The notes: a model not told the origin generated them from the letters alone. A DNA stretch of 64,000 nucleotides from Candidatus Hydrogenisulfobacillus filiaventi (GCA_902809825.1 LR778114.1:1302001-1366000), one strand, 5' to 3'; numbered from the stretch's first letter, positions 8,058-16,920 are shown. Translations and numbers: made by a program.

Positions 8058-8963
8058 TTAACGGCCGTAACGCTTCATGAGGTCGGAGACCGAGCGCGTC
8101 ACCGTCAGCGCGTCGCTGTAGGACCGCTGCCAGACGTTGCGGCCGAAGATGAGCCCGGTGGCGCCGGCGTCCATGCACAGGGCCGCCTTCTGCAGGGTGT
8201 TGTCGATGCTGCCCCGCTCGCCGCCGGCGAAGATGACCATGGACCGGCCGGCCGAACGGATGACCTGGCGCACCGCCTCCTCCACCGTCCACGGCCGCTG
8301 GTAGGCCTTGGGTGCCCGGGCCAGCTTTTCGGGGTCCACGTTGGGCACGTTCAGCTTGATGATGTCGGCACCCAGCTCGGCCGCGGTCCGGGCGGCGTAG
8401 TCGACGGCGTACACGGTGTCCTTGCCACCCTTGGCTTCGATGGCAGCCCCGCGCGGGTACGACCAGACGATGATGGGCATGCCGTAGCGGTCGGCGTCCT
8501 CCCGCACCTTGCGGAACTGAGCAAAGTCCTCATCCTGCCGCGGCGAGCCCACGTACAGGGTGTAGCCCACCGCCAGCGCGCCCAGGCGGACGGCGTCCTC
8601 GACCGTGGCGTTGAGGGGCGAGATCGGGGCTTCGTCGGACGGAATCTCGGTCTTGCCGTTCAACTTGAGGACCAGGGGCACGCGTCCCGCGTATTCCGGG
8701 TAATACCGCTCGGCCAGCCCAATCTGGACCGCAATGGCCGAGTACGGGCCCTCCAGGGCGATGCGGAACTGGAAGTCGGGGTCGGCGGCCTCCGGCGCGT
8801 CCAGGAAGTCGCGCGGGCCGTGCTCCAGGCCCTGGTCGATGGGCAGCACCAGCAGGGTGCCGTTGGCGGGCCCATACTTGTACAGGAGCTGGTACAGCCG
8901 CGCCTTCTTCCCCGGCGACAGCCGCATGTCTTCCAGGGTCGGACGCTGAATCAGCTGCGACAT
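8058..8963 (-). CDS. fba: Class I fructose-bisphosphate aldolase (DhnA/FbaB type), 301 aa
   Basis: Archaeal-type class I aldolase of the DeoC/FbaB/LacD superfamily. LVLPIDQGLEHGP near the N terminus, the Schiff-base strand ADIIKLN, and GGERGS plus GLIFGRNVWQR phosphate-binding loops are all present. It cleaves fructose-1,6-bisphosphate to glyceraldehyde-3-phosphate and dihydroxyacetone phosphate (or the reverse) without metal. ATG 8963 has AAGGGAG about 8 nt upstream; the in-frame extension to 9032 lies in non-coding sequence. It is monocistronic with its own terminator. Confidence 0.92.
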   Translation of the reverse strand: MSQLIQRPTLEDMRLSPGKKARLYQLLYKYGPANGTLLVLPIDQGLEHGPRDFLDAPEAADPDFQFRIALEGPYSAIAVQIGLAERYYPEYAGRVPLVLKLNGKTEIPSDEAPISPLNATVEDAVRLGALAVGYTLYVGSPRQDEDFAQFRKVREDADRYGMPIIVWSYPRGAAIEAKGGKDTVYAVDYAARTAAELGADIIKLNVPNVDPEKLARAPKAYQRPWTVEEAVRQVIRSAGRSMVIFAGGERGSIDNTLQKAALCMDAGATGLIFGRNVWQRSYSDALTVTRSVSDLMKRYGR

Positions 8964-9148
8964 GTGCGGTCTCCCTTCTTCATTCGAAATTACCTGGCCA
9001 GTGTACCGCCGGGACCGACGGAAGACCACCATCGCGTGCGGATATCGCCTCCGCGCCGCTCCAGGAGGAAGATGCGTTGACGAAGAATTCCCTCATCTCC
9101 CAACCCTCACAGTAGCACAAGAAGGAAAGTTTGTGAAGAAGCGAACAC

Positions 9149-9173
9149 AAGCCCGGCCCGAGGGGCCGGGCTT
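9149..9173 (-). terminator. Hairpin terminator at the end of the spoIIIA operon
   Basis: Perfect 11-bp inverted repeat AAGCCCGGCCC/GGGCCGGGCTT with a 3-nt loop, 16 bp after the spoIIIAH stop on the minus strand. The following U-tract is weak (TTGTGTT), so termination efficiency is uncertain. Confidence 0.75.
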
Positions 9174-9188
9174 GCGGAAGCGGGCTGC

Positions 9189-9707
9189 CTACTCCGCCTT
9201 AGGCAGGATGACCACATTCTCCGGCGGGAAGTGGGTCACCTTCATCACCGCATCGGCGATCCGCGCCACCTGGGTGGAGGAGAGGTGGTCGGCCCCCACC
9301 ACCACCACCGCCGAGTTGCGGGTCACCGTGACCGCGGTCAGAGGAAAGCCCTGTGCGCTCAACAATCCCTCGATGGCCGCCTCCTGCTTCAGTTCCTGGG
9401 TGTCGCGCACCATGGTCTGGGCCGCCTCCGACTTGGCCTCCCGCGAGAGGGCAGGGTTATTGAGCACCCCCTTCAGGGTGGCGATCTCCTGGCTCATGAC
9501 CTTGTCGCGGTGCATGCGGTAGTTCACGAAGTAGTTCTCCAGGCGTTGCAGGGATCCGCTGCTGGCCGGCCGGACCCGGTGGCGGGCTGCAGTGCTGAAG
9601 CCGACCGGCAGCTCCGACGCGGAGCGGTGATAGACCACGTAGCCCAGCAGGACCGCGAGCACGGTCACAAAGGCCGCGAAGCGCACGGTTTGCGTCCGGT
9701 TCATCAT
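9189..9707 (-). CDS. spoIIIAH: Stage III sporulation protein AH (SpoIIIAH), 172 aa
   Basis: One N-terminal membrane helix (about residues 9-26) is followed by a soluble helical region and a C-terminal ring-building-motif domain (about 85-170). In B. subtilis this protein sits in the mother-cell membrane and binds forespore SpoIIQ across the two membranes, forming the feeding-channel ring. It is the last gene of the eight-gene operon. Two tandem ATG codons (9707, 9704) follow AAGGGAAGG. Length is shorter than the about 218 aa of B. subtilis, mainly in the linker. Confidence 0.9.
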   Translation of the reverse strand: MMNRTQTVRFAAFVTVLAVLLGYVVYHRSASELPVGFSTAARHRVRPASSGSLQRLENYFVNYRMHRDKVMSQEIATLKGVLNNPALSREAKSEAAQTMVRDTQELKQEAAIEGLLSAQGFPLTAVTVTRNSAVVVVGADHLSSTQVARIADAVMKVTHFPPENVVILPKAE

Positions 9708-9749
9708 GGCTTGCCTTCCCTTCCCCTTTCCCCTTGCAGCCGTTTGCCG

Positions 9750-10270
9750 CTACAACCCCTCGGGCAGAATCAGGACCTGATAGGGGGCCAGATTGAGCAG
9801 GGTTTCCACCGCCTGCGCCAACTCCTGACGGACCAGGGGCCGGGTCGCCCCGCTGGCCACCACCACCACCCCCTGCACCACCGGCGCCAGCTCATCCAGG
9901 CGGACCGGCTGCTGGCCTCCGCTGGGGGTACTGACCACCAGCGGCCCGTTGCCGCCGCTCCCGCCGGATTCCCCCAGGTACTGGTCGGTCGCCGTCCGGG
10001 AGAGGGTGACGGCCACGTGCACGCGGCCGGCGCCGGGAATCCGGGCGAGGATGGCGGCCAAGCGGGCCGACACCGCCGCCTCCTCCCCGGCCAGGGTCCC
10101 CGCCGCCGTGCGGGCCGGGGCGCCGGAGCCCGGGGGGCCGCGCCCAGCCGGCCAAGCCATCCGCCGGCCCCCAGCAGCAGCACCCCCATCAGGCCCAGGG
10201 CGGCCAGGCGGGCCAGTGCCCGGCGGTCCTCCCGGGTCAGGTGGGTCCACCACTCCCGCAGCCCCTGCAT
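9750..10270 (-). CDS. spoIIIAG: Stage III sporulation protein AG (SpoIIIAG), interrupted by an apparent -1 frameshift
   Basis: The N-terminal part, starting at ATG 10270 (overlapping the spoIIIAF stop as ATGA), encodes a cytosolic segment and the single membrane helix ending in GGWLGRLG. The C-terminal part, in another frame to the TAG at 9750, encodes the ring-building-motif domain (RIPGAGRVHVAVTLSRT, then ELAPVVQGVVVVASGA). The switch lies near a run of six G on the plus strand at 10132-10137; one more base there makes a continuous 173-aa protein. SpoIIIAG forms the large ring of the SpoIIIA-SpoIIQ channel and is essential for late forespore gene expression in B. subtilis. Sequencing error, true mutation, or ribosomal slippage are the options. 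Confidence 0.8.
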
Positions 10271-10749
10271 CACGACTCCCCCTTCCCGGCCGCCACCGGC
10301 AGGACCTGCAGGCGGAAGGCGCGCCCCTGCCGGCCGGTCGCCGCCGCCAGCGCCGCCGCCACGTAAGCCCGGAAGTGCGGGCCGGGCGGGCGCCGGGCCC
10401 GGACCGCCACCGTGGCCGGAGCCCCGGGCCCGCGCCCGATCTGCACCCGGGCCGCCGTCACCCCCGGGTAGGCCTCCAGGATGGCCGCCGCCTGCTGCGC
10501 CTCCTCCTCCCGGATGAGGGCTCCATAGCCGGCCCCCCCGCCCACATAGCCGCCCGCCCCGGTCAGGGCAGCGCGGGCGTTGCCGAACAGGCGGGCGAAG
10601 GGCCCCAGGATGGCCAGCAGGAGCACCAGCCCCACCACCAGTCCTGCATGCCGGCGCAGGCTGGAATCGGGCAGCACCCACTCCAGCAGGTTCCCGAGCA
10701 GGGCCACCACCACCAGCGTCCGGACCCAGTCGCTCACCGTCGCCAGCAT
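10270..10749 (-). CDS. spoIIIAF: Stage III sporulation protein AF (SpoIIIAF), 159 aa
   Basis: Two N-terminal membrane helices (about residues 9-24 and 32-49) are followed by a soluble ring-building-motif domain (roughly 85-155). Start ATG 10749 overlaps the spoIIIAE stop (ATGA), and its own TGA overlaps the spoIIIAG start, showing tight translational coupling. It is a component of the mother-cell half of the sporulation feeding channel. Confidence 0.88.
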   Translation of the reverse strand: MLATVSDWVRTLVVVALLGNLLEWVLPDSSLRRHAGLVVGLVLLLAILGPFARLFGNARAALTGAGGYVGGGAGYGALIREEEAQQAAAILEAYPGVTAARVQIGRGPGAPATVAVRARRPPGPHFRAYVAAALAAATGRQGRAFRLQVLPVAAGKGES

Positions 10750-11918
10750 CAGAGCCCCACCCCGTTGGAGGCGCTGACCACCACGGTGATGACCAGGAAG
10801 AACATCAGGGCCACCGCCCCTCCCACCGCAATCATCCAGCCCATGGCATTGGCCAGGGCAGCCAGGGCCTGGCTCACCGGTCCCACACCCAGCGGCTCGG
10901 ATCCCGCCGCCCCCAGCCGGTAGAGGAACATCATCACGAACAGCTTCAGCAGCGGGAAGGCCACGGTCACGATGATGGCCAGGGCCCCCACGATGCTGAC
11001 CGCGCTCTTGAGCAGCAGGGAGGATCCCAGCACCGCCTCCATCGCATCGGAGAAGATCTTGCCGATGACGGGGACGAAGGTGTTGGCCAGGAATTTGGTG
11101 GCCCGCAGGCTGACTCCGTCCGCCACGGCCCCCGCCGCCCCTTGCACCGCCATCACCCCCAGAAAGACGGTCAGCAGTCCGCCCAACAGGGCCCCGCCCG
11201 CCTGCCGGAAGAGATTGGCCACATGGCGCAAGGAGAAGCGGGGCAGCCAGGTTCCGAGGAGCTCCAGCACGGTGGCGAACAGGATGAGGGGCAGCACCCA
11301 CTGCCGCACCAGCACCGCCACCACGTTGACAGCCGCCACCATCCACGGGTGGAAGATGCCGGCGGCGGTGATGGAGCCGCTGCCGACCATCAGCACGACC
11401 AGCAGCGGAATCAGGGCCTCCATCATGCCGACCAGGTGGGTGACCACCCCCTGGACCAGCCCCAGGGCCAGGGCGAAGGAGCGGAGGGAGATGAGCAGGA
11501 TGCCCGAGACCACCACCACCTCCGCCACCTGCGCCACCGCCGGGGCCTCAAAGGCGGCCCCCAGGCGCTCCAGCAGGGCGGCAAACACCGTCAGCACCAG
11601 GATGAGGCCTACCACCCGGAAGTCGGCGGCCACATCCCCGACCAGCCCTGCGCGCAGCAGCCGGAGCAGGTCGCCGGGGGAGACGGGGGCCCGGTGCTGG
11701 AGCAAATCCCGGGCCACCTCGCCCGGGGTGGGCAGCCGGGCACCGGGGTAGCTGGCGGTGAGCTGCCGGAGGTAGGCGTCCAGAGGGCCGGTATTGAGGC
11801 TTTGCAGTTCCCGGGACAGGACCGCCTGCGGCCCGGCGGCCCGGGCGGCCGGTGTCGCCGGCCCCCACGCCAGGAACAGGATCCCGGCCAGCACCCCCAG
11901 ACCGGTACGCCAGCGCAT
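10749..11918 (-). CDS. spoIIIAE: Stage III sporulation protein AE (SpoIIIAE), 389 aa
   Basis: A cleavable signal-like N terminus (residues 1-27, ending AARA) is followed by a short extracellular part and about seven to eight membrane helices from residue 100 to the end. The conserved core FLANTFVPVIGKIFSDAMEAVLGSSLLLKS is recognisable (read in two pieces). Start ATG 11918 has GGAGG 8 nt upstream; the same frame remains open to 13322, but that part lies antisense or out of frame to spoIIIAA-AD and is not coding. It is the polytopic membrane component of the SpoIIIA channel. Confidence 0.92.
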   Translation of the reverse strand: MRWRTGLGVLAGILFLAWGPATPAARAAGPQAVLSRELQSLNTGPLDAYLRQLTASYPGARLPTPGEVARDLLQHRAPVSPGDLLRLLRAGLVGDVAADFRVVGLILVLTVFAALLERLGAAFEAPAVAQVAEVVVVSGILLISLRSFALALGLVQGVVTHLVGMMEALIPLLVVLMVGSGSITAAGIFHPWMVAAVNVVAVLVRQWVLPLILFATVLELLGTWLPRFSLRHVANLFRQAGGALLGGLLTVFLGVMAVQGAAGAVADGVSLRATKFLANTFVPVIGKIFSDAMEAVLGSSLLLKSAVSIVGALAIIVTVAFPLLKLFVMMFLYRLGAAGSEPLGVGPVSQALAALANAMGWMIAVGGAVALMFFLVITVVVSASNGVGL

Positions 11919-11947
11919 GCACCGTCCCTCCCCCCGCAGCCCGGTCC

Positions 11948-12340
11948 TCAGGTCGGCAGCCAATGGATCAGGGTTTCGGTGATGGCCCGGATGATGGGGA
12001 GGGCCAGGGCCAGGATGAGCACCTTCCCGGCCAGCTCCACCCGCCCCGCCACCAGGGTCTCCCCGGCATCGCGTGCGACCTGGGCGGCCAGGGTGGTCAG
12101 GTAGGCAATCCCGAGCACCTTCAGCAGCAGGGTCAGGTAGGCGCCCTGGAGATGGCCCAGACCGGCCAGCTGGGTGAGGGTCCCCACTACCCGGCCCAAG
12201 GGCACCAGGACCAGGAACAGCAGAGCCACCCCCGCCGCCAGCGCCACCACCACCCCCCATTCCGGGCGCTCCCGCCGCAGGAGCAGGAGGAGGACGGTGC
12301 TGATGAGCCCGATGCCCACTGCCTGGAATGCCGCCGCCAC
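11948..12340 (-). CDS. spoIIIAD: Stage III sporulation protein AD (SpoIIIAD), 130 aa
   Basis: A small polytopic membrane protein with four hydrophobic segments, matching SpoIIIAD in size and operon position. GTG 12340 is the only in-frame start with a ribosome site (AGGGAGG, about 8 nt). It overlaps nothing; 29 bp separate it from spoIIIAE. Confidence 0.9.
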   Translation of the reverse strand: MAAAFQAVGIGLISTVLLLLLRRERPEWGVVVALAAGVALLFLVLVPLGRVVGTLTQLAGLGHLQGAYLTLLLKVLGIAYLTTLAAQVARDAGETLVAGRVELAGKVLILALALPIIRAITETLIHWLPT

Positions 12341-12352
12341 CGCATGCCCTCC

Positions 12353-12547
12353 CTAGACGTGGAACATGGTGCGGACGGCCTGAAAGAGCTGGGCTACGGC
12401 TTGTATCACCATGAAGAATCCGATGGCCACTCCCGCCAGCACCACCAGCTGCCCGTATTCGCGCCGATCCAGCCGGTCCAGCACGCTGTAGACCACCGTG
12501 ACCAGGATGCCGATCCCGGCCAGCTTCATGATGAGGTCGATGTTCAT
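12353..12547 (-). CDS. spoIIIAC: Stage III sporulation protein AC (SpoIIIAC), 64 aa
   Basis: Two membrane helices (about residues 8-22 and 34-56) joined by the charged loop DRLDRREYGQ. Size, topology and position between AB and AD identify it. SpoIIIAC and AD are the least characterised channel components. The ribosome site (GGGGGCGGAT) is weak, suggesting dependence on coupling to upstream translation. Confidence 0.9.
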   Translation of the reverse strand: MNIDLIMKLAGIGILVTVVYSVLDRLDRREYGQLVVLAGVAIGFFMVIQAVAQLFQAVRTMFHV

Positions 12548-12568
12548 ATCCGCCCCCGGCCGTTCGCA

Positions 12569-13099
12569 TCAGTAGGTGACAATAGCCATGGCCAGGCCCG
12601 CCACCGCCGCCAGCACCTGCACTACCCGCGCCTGTTTGAGATCCTCGGCCTCCGCCGCTTCCCGCAGGAGGCCCAGCTCCCGCCGGGCCTCCTCCAGATG
12701 CCGCCGCTGGGCCGCGGCATCCCCATGTCCCAGGCGGCCGGCCAGGGCCGCCAGCAGGGCCCGTTCGGCCGGCCACAGCCCGGCGGCCTCCGCCTCCCCG
12801 TCCGCCCGGGCAAAGGCCTCTGCCACCGTCGCCGCGCCGGCCGTTCCCAGCCCCCGTTCCACCGCCGCCAGCCAGGGCTCCAGCAGCACCGTCCGCCGGC
12901 GGCGGCGGTACTGATGCCAAGCCAGCGGCAGCGGCCGGGCCTGGCGGCCGACCGCCACCTCCAGCCAGGCCAGGAAGAGGTCCAGCTCCCGCAGAGCCGC
13001 CCAGCGCCGGTAATAGGGGCGGGCCAGCACCCGTCCCGCTGCCGCGCCCACCGCCGCCACCAGGACCGCGGTTAACAGCCGCCAGGGCAGCCCCATCAC
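12569..13099 (-). CDS. spoIIIAB: Stage III sporulation protein AB (SpoIIIAB), 176 aa
   Basis: An N-terminal membrane helix, a soluble helical domain with an RELDLFLAWLEVAV segment, and a C-terminal hydrophobic helix give the type II secretion F-like topology reported for SpoIIIAB. It starts at GTG 13099 (GTGA overlap with the spoIIIAA stop) or ATG 13096. It is thought to be the membrane platform partner of the AA ATPase. Confidence 0.88.
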   Translation of the reverse strand: MMGLPWRLLTAVLVAAVGAAAGRVLARPYYRRWAALRELDLFLAWLEVAVGRQARPLPLAWHQYRRRRRTVLLEPWLAAVERGLGTAGAATVAEAFARADGEAEAAGLWPAERALLAALAGRLGHGDAAAQRRHLEEARRELGLLREAAEAEDLKQARVVQVLAAVAGLAMAIVTY

Positions 13100-14061
13100 G
13101 GATCCCCCGCCCCCCGCCGCCAGACCGTCTCCACCGTGCCCGGCCCCCGGCGGCGGGACAGCACCGCCACCGCCGCCACCGTGCCGTCGTCCAGCAGGGC
13201 CCGCAGGGGCGGACGGGCCCGCAGGTCCTCGAGGCCGGCACCGTGGACCGTGGCCAGGACCTGCACCCCGGCCCGGCGGGCTTCCCGCACCGCCTCCGCG
13301 TCCGCCGCCGAGCCCACCTCATCCATCACCACCACGTCGGGCCCCAGGGTGCGGACAGCCACCCGGGTCCCGGCCGGCTTGGACCAGCCCAGCAGGACGT
13401 CCGCATGCAACCCCAGCTCGAACCGGCCCCCGCCCGAGATCTCGCCCCGCTCGTCGACCACCACCAGACGGCGGCCGTCGCCGGCCCAGGCCCGGGCGAG
13501 GTCCCGCACCAGGGTGGTCTTGCCCGATCGGGGCGGCCCGGCCAGGAGGATGGCGGCAGGGGCGGGGATGGCCTCCAGGTGCGGGCGCAGGGCATTGGCC
13601 GCCCCCGGGACCGCCCGCGCCACCCGCAGGTTGATCCCGGTCACCGGTTCCTGCATCACCACCGTGTGCCCCTGCCGCACCGCCTGTCCCGCCACTCCGA
13701 CCCGGTGGCCGCCGGCGACAGTGAGGTAGCCTTCGGCCAGCTCCGCGGCGTGGGCATAGGGGGAATGCTCGGCCAGAGCCTCGAAGACCCGGGCCAGCTC
13801 CTCCGCCTCCAGGCGCGGCACGCCGGGCCCCGGGGGGGAGGTTCCCCGGGGACCCAGGCAGCGCCATCCTCCGGACCGGAAATAGAGCACCACCGGCCGG
13901 CCCACCCGCATCCGGACCTCCTCCAGCTCCTCCCGCTCCGCCGGGGTCAGGCGTCCCAGCCAGTCCCCATACGGAGCCGGCAGGGCCGGCAGGTCTCCGG
14001 CCGGACCGGCGGACGGTCCCCCCACGCGGATTCCGATATCTGCGCCCACGGGATGGTGCAT
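13096..14061 (-). CDS. spoIIIAA: Stage III sporulation protein AA (SpoIIIAA) ATPase, 321 aa
   Basis: A secretion-type ATPase of the GspE/VirB11 class: Walker A GPPRSGKT (residues 175-182), Walker B-like RLVVVDERGE and VVVMDEVG, and the His-containing VLATVHGAGLED segment. It powers assembly or transport through the SpoIIIA-SpoIIQ channel from the mother-cell cytoplasm. ATG 14061 has GAGGAGG at 5 nt; the upstream in-frame extension is not used. A possible sigma-E -10 (GCATAACC) lies near 14135-14142, but I see no good -35. Confidence 0.92.
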   Translation of the reverse strand: MHHPVGADIGIRVGGPSAGPAGDLPALPAPYGDWLGRLTPAEREELEEVRMRVGRPVVLYFRSGGWRCLGPRGTSPPGPGVPRLEAEELARVFEALAEHSPYAHAAELAEGYLTVAGGHRVGVAGQAVRQGHTVVMQEPVTGINLRVARAVPGAANALRPHLEAIPAPAAILLAGPPRSGKTTLVRDLARAWAGDGRRLVVVDERGEISGGGRFELGLHADVLLGWSKPAGTRVAVRTLGPDVVVMDEVGSAADAEAVREARRAGVQVLATVHGAGLEDLRARPPLRALLDDGTVAAVAVLSRRRGPGTVETVWRRGAGDP

Positions 14062-14168
14062 GGCAGCCTCCTCGCTTCGGGCGGGCCTACGGTCTTCGGC
14101 ATCCTCCCGCTCCATCTCTACGGGACGGGCCCGCCGGTTATGCAGACGGGCCCCGGCGGCAGGGACAC

Positions 14169-14195
14169 AAAAAAACGGCCGGGGGACCGGCCGTT
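14169..14195 (-). terminator. Rho-independent terminator upstream of spoIIIAA
   Basis: On the minus strand: 9-bp perfect stem AACGGCCGG/CCGGCCGTT, 4-nt loop, then a run of T beginning in the stem. It ends the CD1247-type gene and isolates the spoIIIA operon. Confidence 0.92.
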
Positions 14196-14208
14196 CCCGG
14201 CGGCGCCG

Positions 14209-14640
14209 TCAGCGCTGCGCCTCCTCCTCGTCGTCCATCACCAGGCAGTCGACATCCGAGTCATAGACCACCGCCCCGCAATTGGGGCAGGTCAGTTCCA
14301 CCCCGTCCCGGCCGCTGTCGAAAAGGGCGGCATTGTAGGCCGTCCAATGCCCGCATTCCGGGCATTGCAGCTCGATCTCCTCCCGGTCGGCGGCGGCCTC
14401 GTCGTGGCCGGTCCCCGACGCCGGCAGCACGTCCTCCTCCAGGGTCAGCAGGTCGGAGTCAATCTCCCCCAGGTAGTCCTCCAGCTCCTCCTGGCCCTCG
14501 GCGAGCTCCTCCACCCCTTCCGCCACATCCTCGAGGATGTCCGCCATCTCATGCAGGATGCGGCCCTGGCGGCCTTCGCGGCCGTCATAGCGATCGATAA
14601 GGTCGTGCAACCGCGACACCTTGCGCTTGAGGTCCGCCAT
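14209..14640 (-). CDS. CD1247-type protein with zinc ribbon, 143 aa
   Basis: The N-terminal 75 residues are helical and very acidic, resembling the CD1247 N-terminal domain. The C-terminal part has a zinc ribbon built from CPECGHW and CPNCGAV, then a DSDVDCLVMDDEEE tail. Genes of this family commonly sit between efp and spoIIIAA in Firmicutes, as here; no function is established. It has its own terminators on both sides (14727-14750 upstream, 14169-14195 downstream), so it is transcribed alone. Confidence 0.8.
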   Translation of the reverse strand: MADLKRKVSRLHDLIDRYDGREGRQGRILHEMADILEDVAEGVEELAEGQEELEDYLGEIDSDLLTLEEDVLPASGTGHDEAAADREEIELQCPECGHWTAYNAALFDSGRDGVELTCPNCGAVVYDSDVDCLVMDDEEEAQR

Positions 14641-14726
14641 TGCCCCACCTCCTTCGCCCCAGTCCGGGAGCCGCCTCCGGCGTCCCGGTTTTAACCTGTC
14701 CGGGGCTCCCGGCGCCCATACCCGAC

Positions 14727-14750
14727 AAAAAAAGGCGGGCCGTGCCCGCC
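14727..14750 (-). terminator. Rho-independent terminator after efp
   Basis: On the minus strand: GGCGGGC/GCCCGCC 7-bp stem, 3-nt loop, followed by seven T. Begins 16 bp after the efp stop and marks the end of the aro/gcv/efp transcription unit. Confidence 0.93.
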
Positions 14751-14766
14751 CAGGCGCCGGCCGCCC

Positions 14767-15324
14767 TCAGGCCCGGCCCAGGTACTCCCCGGTCCGGGTG
14801 TCGACGATGATGGTGGTGCCGTTTTCGATGAAGAGCGGCACCTTCACCACCGCCCCCGTCTCCAGCTTGGCCGGTTTGGTGCCCCCGGTGGCGGTGTCTC
14901 CCTTGAAGCCGGGCTCCGTCTCCACAATCTTGAGCTCCACGCTGTTCGGCAGGTCCACCCCGATGACCGCCCCTTTGTAGAACACAATCCAGACGGTCAT
15001 GTTCTCCTTCAGGAAACGCACCCCGGGACCGATGTCCGCCGAGGGGATGGTGTGCTGTTCGAAGTTTTCACTGTCCATAAAGGTGTAGTCGTCCCCGCTG
15101 GAGTACAGGTACTGCATCTCCCGGCGCTCCACCCGCGCCGCCGGGACCCGCTCGCCGGCATTGAAGGTGCGATCCACCACCCCGCCCGTCTGCAGGTTCT
15201 TCAGCTTGGTCCGCACGAAGGCGGCGCCTTTGCCGGGTTTCACATGCTGGAATTCAATCACCTGATAAACCTGTCCGTCCAACTCGATGGTAACCCCGTT
15301 GCGGAAATCGTTGCTGGAAATCAT
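14767..15324 (-). CDS. efp: Translation elongation factor P, 185 aa
   Basis: Standard-length EF-P with the KOW-like N-terminal domain and two OB domains. The modification loop reads KPGKGAAF with lysine K32, the residue carrying 5-aminopentanol in B. subtilis, so a lysine-type modification is expected. EF-P rescues ribosomes stalled at polyproline. The gene ends the long minus-strand operon and is followed by a terminator. The ribosome site GAGGGGG precedes ATG 15324. Confidence 0.96.
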   Translation of the reverse strand: MISSNDFRNGVTIELDGQVYQVIEFQHVKPGKGAAFVRTKLKNLQTGGVVDRTFNAGERVPAARVERREMQYLYSSGDDYTFMDSENFEQHTIPSADIGPGVRFLKENMTVWIVFYKGAVIGVDLPNSVELKIVETEPGFKGDTATGGTKPAKLETGAVVKVPLFIENGTTIIVDTRTGEYLGRA

Positions 15325-15349
15325 GGCTTGTCCCCCTCTGTGGGCGGCC

Positions 15350-16441
15350 TCAGGTGGTCCGCCAGTCTTTATCCCAGGTCGTCAGCCGCTCGCAACCGGT
15401 CTCCGTGACCACCAGGGTGTCCTCCAGGCGCACGCCCCCCCGGCCGGGCAGATAGATGCCCGGCTCCACGGTCAGGATCATCCCCGGCTCCAGCACGTAG
15501 TCGACCGGCGGCTGGGCGGCGGCCCAGGGCGCTTCATGCACCTCCAGCCCCACCCCATGGCCAGTGCTGTGCCCGAAGGCCTCCCCGTACCCGGCCTCCT
15601 CGATGACCCCCCGGGCCGCCCGGTCCACCGCGGACGCGGGCACGCCCGGCCGTATGGCGGCAATCCCGGCCGCCTGCGCCCGCCGCACCACCTCATAGAC
15701 CGGCCGCAGGGGGTGGGCGGCGGCGGCCGCGCCGATGCCCACCGTCACGGTCTCATCGGAATGGTAGCCGTCCAGGCGCGCCCCGAAGTCGATGGTGACC
15801 AGGTCCCCGGCCTCCAGACGGCGGGGGCCCGGTCGCGCGTGGGGCAGGGAGCCCCGGGGACCCGAGGCCACGATGGTGGGGAAGGCTTCGGCTTCGGCCC
15901 CCAGCCGGCGCATGGTACACTCCAGTTCCAGGGCCACCTCGGCCTCGCTGACGCCCGGCACCAGTCGGGGCCACACCGCCTCCAGCGCCCGCCGCGCCAG
16001 GGCCGCGGCCGCCCGTACCGCCTCTACCTCGTCCGGCGTCTTCACCAGCCGCAGCCCTTCCACCAGGCCGCTGACCGGACGCCAGGTAATGCCCCGGGCC
16101 TCCCCGGCCGCTTCCAGGCGGCGGAAGGCGGCCAGGGTCACATGATCGGCCTCCACTCCCACCGTTCGCCAGCCGGCGGCGGCCGCCTGCCCGGCCAGAT
16201 CGGACCACACGTCACGCCCGTGCCGGATCACCGTCCAGCCCGGGGCCTGGGCGGCCGCCTGTTCGAGGTAGCGGAAGTCGGTCAGCAGCAGCCCGCGGCC
16301 GTCGGCGCCCGCCAGGAGGTAGGCGGAGGAGCCGGTGAAGCCGCTCAGATAGCGGCGGTTGGGCGAGGACCAGACCAGCAGCGCGTCCAGGCCGGCCTCC
16401 GCCAGCCTGGGCGCGAGGCGTTGCCGCCGCTCGCCGCTCAT
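15350..16441 (-). CDS. pepP: M24-family Xaa-Pro aminopeptidase/dipeptidase, 363 aa
   Basis: A pita-bread metallopeptidase with an N-terminal creatinase-like domain ([13 protein letters not shown]) and a C-terminal catalytic domain. The dinuclear metal ligands are visible in order: D of TIDFGA, D of YHSDETV, H of [15 protein letters not shown] of TVEPGIY and E of RLEDTL. It removes N-terminal residues before proline or splits Xaa-Pro dipeptides. Start ATG 16441 overlaps the aroQ stop (ATGA). Neighbouring efp and aroQ are conserved companions across Firmicutes (yqhS-yqhT-efp in B. subtilis). Confidence 0.92.
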   Translation of the reverse strand: MSGERRQRLAPRLAEAGLDALLVWSSPNRRYLSGFTGSSAYLLAGADGRGLLLTDFRYLEQAAAQAPGWTVIRHGRDVWSDLAGQAAAAGWRTVGVEADHVTLAAFRRLEAAGEARGITWRPVSGLVEGLRLVKTPDEVEAVRAAAALARRALEAVWPRLVPGVSEAEVALELECTMRRLGAEAEAFPTIVASGPRGSLPHARPGPRRLEAGDLVTIDFGARLDGYHSDETVTVGIGAAAAAHPLRPVYEVVRRAQAAGIAAIRPGVPASAVDRAARGVIEEAGYGEAFGHSTGHGVGLEVHEAPWAAAQPPVDYVLEPGMILTVEPGIYLPGRGGVRLEDTLVVTETGCERLTTWDKDWRTT

Positions 16442-16920
16442 GCCTCCGCCTCCCCGCCCGGGCGCTGCCGGCGCCACAGCGCCTCCAGCGCCAGGTGATA
16501 GCCCAGCCAGCCGAGGCCGCTGACCTGGCCCCAGGCGGCAGGGGCGGTCAACGACCGTGCCCGGAAGTCCTCGCGGGCGAAGATGTTGGAGAGATGCACC
16601 TCCACCACCGGCATGGGCAGCGCCCGCAGACAGTCGGCTAGCACGTAGCTCTGGTGCGTCAGTGCACCCGGGTTGAGGGCAACCCCACCGCAGCCGCGGT
16701 CGGCCGCTGCCTCCAGGTAGTCCACCAGCCGCCCCTCATGGTTGGACTGGAAGAACTCCAGCGCCACCCCCCGCGGGCGCCACCAGCGCTCCAGGCGGGC
16801 CTGGATGGCCTCCCAGCTTTCCGTGCCGTAGATGCCGGGCTCCCGCCGGCCCAGCCGGCCCAGGTTGGGCCCGTTCACCACCGCCAGCCACAGGCCGACG
16901 GCCGCTGCCGCTTCCGCCAT
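16438..16920 (-). CDS. aroQ: Type II 3-dehydroquinate dehydratase, 160 aa
   Basis: NGPNLGRLGRREPGIYG contains the catalytic arginine and tyrosine loop; FQSNHEG, NPGALTHQS and EVHLSNIFAREDFR supply the remaining active-site residues of the dodecameric type II enzyme. It converts 3-dehydroquinate to 3-dehydroshikimate. It is slightly longer than usual at both ends. It is separated from the other aro genes by the glycine cleavage cluster yet in the same transcription unit. Confidence 0.95.
   Translation of the reverse strand: MAEAAAAVGLWLAVVNGPNLGRLGRREPGIYGTESWEAIQARLERWWRPRGVALEFFQSNHEGRLVDYLEAAADRGCGGVALNPGALTHQSYVLADCLRALPMPVVEVHLSNIFAREDFRARSLTAPAAWGQVSGLGWLGYHLALEALWRRQRPGGEAEA

Noticed and set aside
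10125-10145. Programmed -1 ribosomal frameshift signal in spoIIIAG
   Set aside because: The codons GCC-CCC-CGG do not form a canonical X-XXY-YYZ heptamer and I see no clear downstream stem or pseudoknot; kept only as a remote option.
11919-13322. Long open frame upstream of and in frame with spoIIIAE
   Set aside because: It overlaps spoIIIAA-AD in another frame, is Gly/Arg-rich without motifs, and spoIIIAE has its own strong start at 11918. High GC keeps such frames open.
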